10,552 nt of DNA from QHWT01 sp046726015 (lineage in GTDB: Bacteria > Acidobacteriota > Vicinamibacteria > Vicinamibacterales > 2-12-FULL-66-21): assembly GCA_046726015.1 (NCBI GenBank), contig JBKOZS010000329.1, positions 1 through 10,552 on the forward strand. Reading direction: 5' to 3'. The position numbers and the translations under genes were made by a program. Below the pieces are notes generated by a model. The model was given only the letters and a program-made list of their open reading frames with translations, was not told the DNA's origin and ran no database searches. This document shows positions 1 to 7,127 of the stretch, piece by piece. Within the stretch, counting starts at the first letter, position 1; each line of letters opens with the position of its first letter.

Positions 1-5
1 CTCCC

Positions 6-23
6 GACGTGTCAGACGTGTCA
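6..23. repeat. Two direct copies of a 9-mer at the window edge
   Basis: GACGTGTCA occurs twice in a row (6-14 and 15-23), ending 3 bases before the ribosome binding site of the Nudix gene. The window starts just upstream, so this may be the end of a longer intergenic array. Two copies alone could be chance. Confidence 0.4.
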
Positions 24-34
24 TAGGAGATCAC

Positions 35-556
35 GTGAACCAGGCCGAGCGACTTTCAAGCGAAATCGTGTTCAACGGCAAGGTGTTCTCCGTGGAGCGC
101 GCCCGTGTGCGGCTGCCGCACGGACGCGAAGCCGTGCAGGAGATCGTCCGCCACTCCAAATCAGCTGTGCTGGTTCCGGTTCCCGAGCCGGGACACGTCA
201 TTCTCATCAAGCAGTATCGCTTTTCGTTGAACACCTGGATGTGGGAACTGCCGGCGGGGAGCGTCGACGAGGGGGAAACGCCGGAGAACGCAGCTCGCCG
301 CGAGTGCCACGAAGAAATCGGCAAGATCCCCGCGACGATCGTGCGGCTCGCCGCGATGTATCCCACGCCGGGCTATTGCGACGTGGAGATGGTGTTCTTT
401 CGCGTATCGAACCTCGAAGAGAGCGATGAACACGCGGAGGTCGATGAGGATGAAGACATCGAGGTCAGGGTGTTCGAGTTGCGCGACGTCCGGGAGATGA
501 TCCGGCGCGGCGAGATCGTTGATATGAAGACGATCGTGGGTCTCGGCCTCATTTGA
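35..556 (+). CDS. Nudix hydrolase, ADP-ribose pyrophosphatase type
   Basis: A 173-aa cytosolic Nudix hydrolase, most like the ADP-ribose pyrophosphatase (NudF/ADPRase) group, which cleaves ADP-ribose to AMP and ribose 5-phosphate. The Nudix box runs from G75: G75, E81, R89, E90, E93, E94 and G96 fit GX5EX7REUXEEXGU, but the last hydrophobic position is K97. ELPAG (71-75) before the box and YPTPGY (109-114) after it are typical of the ADPRase branch. The C-terminal part (130-145) is unusually acidic. Translation starts at GTG 35, with AGGAG five bases upstream. The stop overlaps the 3' end of the convergent deacetylase gene by 8 nt. Substrate is inferred from the family; other nucleoside diphosphate sugars are possible. 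Confidence 0.9.
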   Translation: MNQAERLSSEIVFNGKVFSVERARVRLPHGREAVQEIVRHSKSAVLVPVPEPGHVILIKQYRFSLNTWMWELPAGSVDEGETPENAARRECHEEIGKIPATIVRLAAMYPTPGYCDVEMVFFRVSNLEESDEHAEVDEDEDIEVRVFELRDVREMIRRGEIVDMKTIVGLGLI

Positions 557-1418
557 GACGTTCAAGTACTCCGATCGTGTTGACGTGGATCTCGACCGTG
601 TCGCGGACGTCCGCGGCATAACCGCCGGCGAGCACGACAACGACCGGCACACCGGCACGACGCGCGGCGCCGATGACCATCTCGTCGCGCTGCGCGAGGC
701 CCTCCTTCGTCAGCGCCAGGCCGCCAAGCCGGTCTCCCTTGAACGGATCCGCGCCCGCGACGTACACGAGCACGTCCGGTCCGCTGTTCATCACCGATGG
801 CAACGCACCGCGCAGCGCCTCGAGGTAGCGGAGGTCGTCCGCGCCGTCCTCGAGGCCGATGTCCAGGTCGCTTCGCGGCTTGAACATCGGATAGTTGTAC
901 TGCTGGTGGATTGAGAACGTGAACACGGTGGCGTCGCGCTCGAAGATCATCGCGGTGCCGTTGCCGTGGTGCACGTCGCAGTCGACGACCGCCGCGCGCG
1001 CGGCACGGCGGTCACGCTGGAGTACGCGAATCGCCACCGCGACGTCGTTCAGCGGACAGAATCCCTCGCCGTGATTCGCGAACGCGTGGTGGAGGCCGCC
1101 GCCAACGTGTGCGGAGACCCCGTCCTCGAGCGCGGCTCGCGCGGCGTCACACGAGCCTCCGACCATCAGCCGGAATGAATCGGCAAGCTGCGGCATCCAC
1201 GGCAGCTCCAGCGTGGCAATTTCGTCCGCCGTCAACCGGTTGTTCCGCAGCTTGTCGAGGTATTCCGGAGTGTGCACGAGCGCGAGATCGTCCCAGGAGG
1301 CGATGCAGGGTTCGATCGCTCGAACCTTCAACGCCTCGACGACGAGGCGGTACTTCGAGGTCGGCCAGATGTGGCCGGGCAGGGAGACCTCGTAGATAGG
1401 GGAGTAAAAGACGCGCAC
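549..1418 (-). CDS. Histone deacetylase family protein (class IV-like / AcuC-type)
   Basis: A 289-aa zinc-dependent deacetylase of the arginase/HDAC fold. Bacterial members remove acetyl or other acyl groups from lysine side chains or small amines; the substrate here is unknown. Visible landmarks: LPGHIWPTSKYRL near the N terminus (13-25), which resembles the class IV group; the catalytic pair H110-H111 in GGGLHHAF; DCDVHHGNGT (146-155) with predicted zinc ligands D148 and H150; the third ligand D224 in AGADPF; and the transition-state tyrosine Y267 in LAGGYA. The core active site looks complete. The start is a GTG, and I see no Shine-Dalgarno sequence in front of it. Only 16 bases separate it from the heptamer array downstream of lon. 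No promoter is evident, so read-through from lon is possible. Its 3' end overlaps the Nudix gene. Confidence 0.92.
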   Translation of the reverse strand: MRVFYSPIYEVSLPGHIWPTSKYRLVVEALKVRAIEPCIASWDDLALVHTPEYLDKLRNNRLTADEIATLELPWMPQLADSFRLMVGGSCDAARAALEDGVSAHVGGGLHHAFANHGEGFCPLNDVAVAIRVLQRDRRAARAAVVDCDVHHGNGTAMIFERDATVFTFSIHQQYNYPMFKPRSDLDIGLEDGADDLRYLEALRGALPSVMNSGPDVLVYVAGADPFKGDRLGGLALTKEGLAQRDEMVIGAARRAGVPVVVVLAGGYAADVRDTVEIHVNTIGVLERLK

Positions 1419-1434
1419 TGAATGCGAGGGTGCA

Positions 1435-1483
1435 AAGTCCCGAGTCCCGAGTCCCGAGTCCCGAGTCCCGAGTCATGAGTCCG
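1435..1483. repeat. Tandem heptamer array, unit GAGTCCC
   Basis: Seven consecutive 7-nt units: AAGTCCC (1435-1441), four perfect GAGTCCC units (1442-1469), then GAGTCAT and GAGTCCG. The array lies in the gap between the lon stop codon and the deacetylase start and is non-coding. It faces a second array of the reverse-complement type at 1491-1564. Confidence 0.9.
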
Positions 1484-1501
1484 TCTCGGAGACTCGGGAC
1501 T
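1464..1501. repeat. Inverted repeat joining the two heptamer arrays
   Basis: AGTCCCGAGTC (1464-1474) and GACTCGGGACT (1491-1501) are perfect 11-nt complements around a 16-nt loop. Flanking units allow the stem to extend imperfectly. In the lon transcript (minus strand) this would fold into a GC-rich hairpin past the stop codon. There is no T-tract after it, so it is not a standard intrinsic terminator. Confidence 0.75.
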
Positions 1502-1564
1502 GAGGACCAGCGACTAGGGACTCGGACTGAGGACTAGCGACTAGGGACTCGCGACTAGGGACTC
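1491..1564. repeat. Facing heptamer array, unit GACTNNN/GGGACTC
   Basis: The triplet GAC recurs at 1491, 1498, 1505, 1512, 1519, 1525, 1532, 1539, 1546, 1553 and 1560, a strict 7-nt period with one slip to 6. GGGACTC is the reverse complement of the unit in the neighbouring array. A 14-mer, GCGACTAGGGACTC, appears three times (1510-1523, 1537-1550, 1551-1564), so pairs of heptamers have been duplicated. The array ends exactly at the lon stop codon. Confidence 0.88.
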
Positions 1565-4024
<2,460 letters not shown>

Positions 4025-4065
4025 TCGGCGATCCTCCTCTGTGTTGAAAATTGGGCCGCGGCGGG

Positions 4066-4091
4066 CTCGCAGGACCGCCCGGGCCTGCGAG
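4066..4091. promoter_or_regulatory. Inverted repeat in the lon leader
   Basis: CTCGCAGG (4066-4073) and CCTGCGAG (4084-4091) are perfect complements around a 10-nt GC-rich loop, about 40 bases upstream of the lon start codon. As RNA this is a strong hairpin; as DNA it could be an operator. A -10-like TACACT on the minus strand (4095-4090) abuts it, but I find no matching -35. Confidence 0.5.
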
Positions 4092-4117
4092 TGTAAACGA
4101 ACCGGGTGCCTGGCCGA

Positions 4118-4157
4118 TCGGGTAATCGAGTGGTTGTCAAACGACCCGATTACCCGA
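4118..4157. promoter_or_regulatory. Large inverted repeat between dksA and lon
   Basis: TCGGGTAATCG (4118-4128) and CGATTACCCGA (4147-4157) are perfect 11-nt complements with an 18-nt loop. The repeat begins 28 nt downstream of the dksA stop codon. No T-run follows on either strand, so an intrinsic terminator is unlikely. A regulator binding site or an mRNA-stabilising hairpin fits better. A perfect TTGACA on the minus strand (4140-4135) sits in the loop, with another at 4179-4174, but neither has a good -10 at the standard distance. Confidence 0.55.
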
Positions 4158-4184
4158 CGTCCGTTGACCCGGGTGTCAATACTC

Positions 4185-4646
4185 TCAGCCCTGCATATCG
4201 AGGAAGAGAGAGGCGGCGCCACGGCGCTGCGCCATCAGACGCTCGCGCTGCTGCGCGACCTCGCGGGTTTCCTCGCAGTCCTTGCAGCGCACTGCGAACG
4301 GCAGCGCGCGAAGGCGGCGCTCGGAGATTTCCTCGCCGCACTCGAAGCAGTAGCCGAACGTGCCCTCTTCAAGCCGGCGAAGCGCCTCGTCGATCTTGCT
4401 CAGCGTCTCGGCCTTCATCTGAATCAACGCGAACTCGATCTCGTCCTGAATATCAGCCTCGGAACTCTCCGCGGCGTCGAGCACCCCCTGCACGGTGCTG
4501 CCGGCACCTTCCGCCCGGACACCGCGCATCCGTCCCTGCACTTCATTCATGATTTCGCGGCGGCGTTCCTCGAGGATCTTCTTCAACTCGACGTAGCGAT
4601 CGCGATTCATCTGCTCCCGGGGCGCTTTATTAACATTTACGCTCAT
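4185..4646 (-). CDS. dksA: DksA/TraR-family zinc-finger transcription factor
   Basis: A 153-aa protein of the DksA/TraR family, which enters the secondary channel of RNA polymerase and, with ppGpp in characterised members, adjusts initiation at ribosomal and amino acid promoters. A charged coiled-coil hairpin (about 14-95) is followed by a four-cysteine zinc finger, C100-x2-C103-x17-C121-x2-C124, in GYCFECGEEI, with a typical C-terminal helix after it. The predicted tip reads DAAESS (57-62) where many homologues have DPADRA or similar. The start at ATG 4646 is chosen because AAGGAG lies 10 bases upstream; MNRDRY (from 4610) is an alternative start. It is upstream of lon in the same direction, so co-transcription is possible. 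Function by family is well supported; a true DksA role rather than a DksA-like one is inferred. Confidence 0.88.
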   Translation of the reverse strand: MSVNVNKAPREQMNRDRYVELKKILEERRREIMNEVQGRMRGVRAEGAGSTVQGVLDAAESSEADIQDEIEFALIQMKAETLSKIDEALRRLEEGTFGYCFECGEEISERRLRALPFAVRCKDCEETREVAQQRERLMAQRRGAASLFLDMQG

Positions 4647-4735
4647 ATGAGTGCGACTCCTTTCCGCTCTCCGCTCGCGTCCCTGTTTTCGTCGCGAGCC
4701 TTTATGCAATGAATTTGCCAGCTATAAAGCCCATC

Positions 4736-4764
4736 AGTCTACTAGATTTTCGCCTGCTGAGCAA
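4736..4764 (-). promoter_or_regulatory. Possible dksA promoter
   Basis: On the minus strand TTGCTC (4764-4759) and TAGACT (4741-4736) are separated by 17 bp, in an AT-richer patch of an otherwise GC-rich gap (4647-4828). Transcription would start near 4729, giving a leader of about 80 nt before dksA. The -35 is a weak match, so this is tentative. The rest of the 249-bp gap holds only the terminator described next. Confidence 0.35.
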
Positions 4765-4828
4765 CCCCCATATCCGCCCTGATGCGGGTTTAGACGCCAG
4801 ATCGGGCCGTTTTGGTTCTTGGGGGCGT

Positions 4829-4877
4829 ACACAAAAGAGGACGGCCGTGGCGCCCTGTGGGTGTGGCACCACGGCCG
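4829..4877 (-). terminator. Rho-independent terminator after the 197-aa gene
   Basis: CGGCCGTGG (4842-4850) pairs perfectly with CCACGGCCG (4869-4877). After one mismatch a further 3 bp extend the stem inward, leaving a 10-nt loop. Read on the minus strand, the hairpin is followed by TCCTCTTTTGTG. It begins 19 nt past the stop codon at 4896 and insulates that gene from dksA. The T-run is short and interrupted. Confidence 0.65.
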
Positions 4878-4895
4878 AGATGTGTCAAAAGGGGG

Positions 4896-5489
4896 TTACT
4901 GGACGAATCGCGAGCCGACGGAGCCGTTTGGCAGGATGCCCCGGTCGACCAGGCGCTGCCCGTCACGACGGCTGCCGGTGCGAAGCCACTTCTCGTACAG
5001 CCGAAGGACGTCGGCATTTGACGAAAGCCCGGTGCGCTCGCTGACATCCGACAGGACGTCCGTGAACCCCACGAACTTGCGCGCCAGTTCGCCGAAGACT
5101 TCGCAGAACGTGTCCTCGTCCCGGCGGCTGAGCGACCCGTAAGCGTATTCCCCCATCGACTTGTAATAGTCGACATCGACGCTGCTGCGGCGGAAGCTGT
5201 CGGAAAAGAACCCGGACATGAAGAGGGAGAAGTCTCCAACGTTGCGCAGTCGTGCACGCTGCTCGATCCCGCCGCTCTCGAGCGCACGTCCCAGCCGGAG
5301 TGCGAGCGGCTGGTGGCTGTCGTCGGCGAACGGCATGCACCCGTCGGGACGCATGAATCGACACAGCAGGTTCACCAGGTAGTACGCGGTGAGCTCGTTG
5401 GCGCGGAAGTGCTGACGCGCGAGCGCCCCATCGATGAGAGTCTTGAAGTACTCTGCCGGCGTCGGCTCTTGCAGGAGCGGATCGGCCAT
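4896..5489 (-). CDS. Conserved-looking protein of unknown function (197 aa)
   Basis: I do not recognise a named family. The protein looks soluble and mainly helical, with no signal peptide or membrane segment. Distinctive aromatic motifs are YYLVNLLCRFM (36-46), SLFMSGFFSDSF (88-99) and VDVDYYKSMGEYAY (104-117), followed by FGELARKF (132-139) and LRLYEKWLRTG (162-172). Similar SGFF-D-S and VDVDYY motifs are familiar to me from unannotated proteins in other soil bacteria, but this is memory, not a search. Coding is supported by a purine-rich GAGGAGGAGG just before ATG 5489, a promoter-like element upstream, a terminator downstream, and codon-position bias like its neighbours. It is divergent from the cysteine-rich gene at 5718. 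The three cysteines (C43, C51, C129) do not form an obvious metal site. Confidence 0.82.
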   Translation of the reverse strand: MADPLLQEPTPAEYFKTLIDGALARQHFRANELTAYYLVNLLCRFMRPDGCMPFADDSHQPLALRLGRALESGGIEQRARLRNVGDFSLFMSGFFSDSFRRSSVDVDYYKSMGEYAYGSLSRRDEDTFCEVFGELARKFVGFTDVLSDVSERTGLSSNADVLRLYEKWLRTGSRRDGQRLVDRGILPNGSVGSRFVQ

Positions 5490-5576
5490 ACCTCCTCCTC
5501 GAGGACCGTAAACTGCAAAGGGTATTCCTGTGGCCAGCGCTGGGAAACGCTAGCAATTTGGGCGGGATTGCCGCTG

Positions 5577-5604
5577 ATTATACGGACGGCCACCGAAATT
5601 GCAA
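5577..5604 (-). promoter_or_regulatory. Sigma-70-like promoter for the 197-aa gene
   Basis: A perfect TATAAT on the minus strand (5582-5577) lies 16 bp from TTGCAA (5604-5599, 4 of 6 matches). The start point would be near 5570, giving a leader of about 80 nt. The rest of the divergent gap (5490-5717) shows no clear structure. For the plus-strand gene only a weak CATACT (5701-5706) can be seen, close enough to ATG 5718 for a very short leader. Confidence 0.5.
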
Positions 5605-5717
5605 TCGGACGGGAGACAATAGGTCCCTGCGGGCGCCGCGGCAAAGGGGTGCCGAAGTGTGCACTCCGAGTTGGCAATTCGCGCGCTCGACTGCTTACGG
5701 CATACTGTTTCTGCACC

Positions 5718-6389
5718 ATGAAATCGACCTGTCCGCTGTGCGGCGTCCGGAAGGCGAAGCGCGCGTGTCCGGCGCTCGGCCGCGATATTTGTGCTGTGTG
5801 TTGCGGGACGAAGCGGCTCACGGAGATCGCGTGCACGTCCGACTGCCGCTACCTGTCCTCCGCGCGCGCGCATCCGGCGGCGGTGGTGCAGCGGCAACAG
5901 GAACGCGACATGGCATTCGTGCTCCCGCGCATCTCGGATCTCTCGAAGATGCAGTACCGGCTGTTTCTGTTCGTGCAGGCGATCCTGCTGCAGCATGCGA
6001 AGAACGCGGTGCCGGCGCTCCTCGACAGCGATGTCGCCGAAGCGGCTGCCACGGTGGCCAAGACGATTGAAACGGCGCGCAGCGGGATCATTTACGAGCA
6101 CCAGGCGACGGCGATCCCGGCGCAACGCCTGGCCACCGAGGTCGGTCAAGCGGTGATGGATGTCGCGCGCCGCGCAGGCGCCGAGGCCTCGCGCGTCGAG
6201 CGCGACGCGTCGGTGGCGCTGCGGCGCATCGAACGGCTTGCCCGCGAAGCGGCCGCCGAATTCCCTGATGCGGATCGTCCCGCCGAGGCCTGGCTGGCGC
6301 TCGCCGAGCGGATGATGGGTCCGGCAGGAGCTGCCGATGCACCTGCCGAAATGCCGGCGAAGGACGAGCCGCGAATAATACTCCCGTAA
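5718..6389 (+). CDS. Uncharacterised protein with N-terminal eight-cysteine zinc module
   Basis: A 223-aa protein whose first 46 residues hold eight cysteines at 5, 8, 17, 25, 28, 29, 39 and 43 (CPLC, CPAL, ICAVCCGTKR, CTSDC). This pattern suggests two zinc sites in a B-box-like or treble-clef arrangement. The rest is helical: a region around 70-100 (ISDLSKMQYRLFLFVQAIL), an Ala/Arg-rich helix (about 135-185) and a short acidic, proline-containing tail. I know similar cysteine signatures from unannotated proteins but no function. ATG 5718 is the chosen start because the module begins there and the open frame upstream has no similar bias. There is no Shine-Dalgarno sequence, so a leaderless or very short-leader mRNA is possible. 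Protein or nucleic acid binding is a guess from the zinc module. Confidence 0.82.
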   Translation: MKSTCPLCGVRKAKRACPALGRDICAVCCGTKRLTEIACTSDCRYLSSARAHPAAVVQRQQERDMAFVLPRISDLSKMQYRLFLFVQAILLQHAKNAVPALLDSDVAEAAATVAKTIETARSGIIYEHQATAIPAQRLATEVGQAVMDVARRAGAEASRVERDASVALRRIERLAREAAAEFPDADRPAEAWLALAERMMGPAGAADAPAEMPAKDEPRIILP

Positions 6390-6458
6390 GCTCGCGTGTC
6401 GGAAGCTGCCCCTGGTGCACGCTCGCGTGCCGAGGTGCGAGGCTCGAGGTCCCCGTGC

Positions 6459-6464
6459 TATAAT
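6459..6464 (+). promoter_or_regulatory. -10 element of the rpmB promoter
   Basis: A perfect TATAAT about 65 bases before the rpmB start codon. No TTGACA-like -35 lies 16-18 bp upstream; that stretch is occupied by GC-rich heptad-like sequence (6434-6454). Transcription would start near 6471. Confidence 0.55.
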
Positions 6465-6477
6465 CGGATGTTTGTGT

Positions 6478-6492
6478 CGCCCTAAACGGGCG
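6478..6492 (+). promoter_or_regulatory. Short hairpin in the rpmB leader
   Basis: CGCCC (6478-6482) pairs with GGGCG (6488-6492) around the loop TAAAC, a few bases after the likely transcription start. It could stabilise the mRNA 5' end or serve as a protein binding site. It is short, so chance is possible. Confidence 0.35.
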
Positions 6493-6528
6493 CCGGTAAG
6501 CAACTTATCCAGGCAACGAGTAAGAATC

Positions 6529-6720
6529 ATGGCGAAGCGCTGCGAACTCTGCGGAAAGGGCCCGGTCGTCGGGCGCAACATCAGCCACGCGCACAATGTG
6601 ACGCCCCGCCGGTTCGAGCCGAACCTGCAGCGGGTCCGCGCGATGGTGAACGGCGGGATCAAGCGGCTGCGCGTCTGCACGCGCTGCCTCCGGTCGGGCA
6701 AGGTCGTGAAAGCCGCGTAA
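6529..6720 (+). CDS. rpmB: 50S ribosomal protein L28, zinc-binding form
   Basis: A 63-aa L28, a structural protein of the large ribosomal subunit. MAKRCELCGKGPVVGRNISHAHN and the following basic stretch (TPRRFEPNLQRVR) are diagnostic. Two CxxC pairs, C5/C8 and C50/C53, identify the zinc-containing version; many bacteria also or only have a cysteine-free paralogue. The start at ATG 6529 matches the conserved N terminus; the ribosome binding site is weak. ridA starts 26 bases after the stop codon and probably shares its transcript. The promoter and leader hairpin upstream are described separately. Confidence 0.97.
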   Translation: MAKRCELCGKGPVVGRNISHAHNVTPRRFEPNLQRVRAMVNGGIKRLRVCTRCLRSGKVVKAA

Positions 6721-6746
6721 GGCCGCGGATCTCACGGATCCCATTG

Positions 6747-7127
6747 ATGCGCCAGGTGGTTTCCTCCCCCGCAGCCCCGAAGGCCATTGGGCCGTACTCC
6801 CAGGCCATCAGGGCGGGTAACCTGCTGTTCGTCTCGGGGCAGGTGCCGATCGATCCGGCCACGGGGAATCTGGTCGACGGGGATATCGCGGCGCAGACGC
6901 ACCGCGTGTTTCAGAACCTGGGAGAGATCCTCAAGGCCGCGGGCGCGTCGTTCGACGCGGTCGTGCGCTCCACGGTCTACCTGCTCGACATGAACGACTT
7001 CGCGAAGATGAACGAGGTCTACGCCACGTACTTCTCGTCGCCCGCGCCTGCCCGCGCAACCGTGCAGGTCGCCAGGCTCCCCAGAGACGCGAAGCTCGAG
7101 ATCGACGTGATCGCTTCGCTGTCTTAG
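6747..7127 (+). CDS. ridA: RidA family enamine/imine deaminase
   Basis: A 126-aa Rid/YjgF protein. Trimeric RidA hydrolyses reactive 2-aminoacrylate-type enamines and imines released by PLP enzymes such as threonine and serine dehydratases, protecting the cell. Visible residues: IGPYSQA (14-20), SGQVPIDPATG (30-40), catalytic-site R103 in PARATV and E118 in KLEID, corresponding to E. coli R105 and E120. The E. coli C107 position is T105 here, a common change. ATG 6747 is taken as the start; a TTG directly before it (6744) is an alternative. No clear Shine-Dalgarno sequence is present, so translation may depend on rpmB upstream. The TAG stop overlaps the stop of the convergent rel gene by 4 nt. 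Confidence 0.95.
   Translation: MRQVVSSPAAPKAIGPYSQAIRAGNLLFVSGQVPIDPATGNLVDGDIAAQTHRVFQNLGEILKAAGASFDAVVRSTVYLLDMNDFAKMNEVYATYFSSPAPARATVQVARLPRDAKLEIDVIASLS

Noticed and set aside
35..1418. Nudix plus deacetylase as an ADP-ribose/acetyl-ADP-ribose pathway
   Set aside because: The deacetylase is of the zinc type, which does not use NAD or produce O-acetyl-ADP-ribose, and the genes converge, so no functional link is supported.
1435..1564. CRISPR array
   Set aside because: Units are 7 nt with no unique spacers and no cas genes nearby.
4118..4157. Intrinsic terminator of dksA
   Set aside because: The stem is good but the loop is 18 nt and no T-run follows on the minus strand.
4025..4222. N-terminal extension of Lon to an upstream start
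   Set aside because: The extra 66 residues have no Lon similarity and cover the palindromes and the ribosome binding site; ATG 4024 has a strong Shine-Dalgarno sequence.
5313..5717. N-terminal extension of the cysteine-rich protein
   Set aside because: It would run antisense through the 197-aa gene and across the divergent promoter region; the conserved-looking module starts at 5718.
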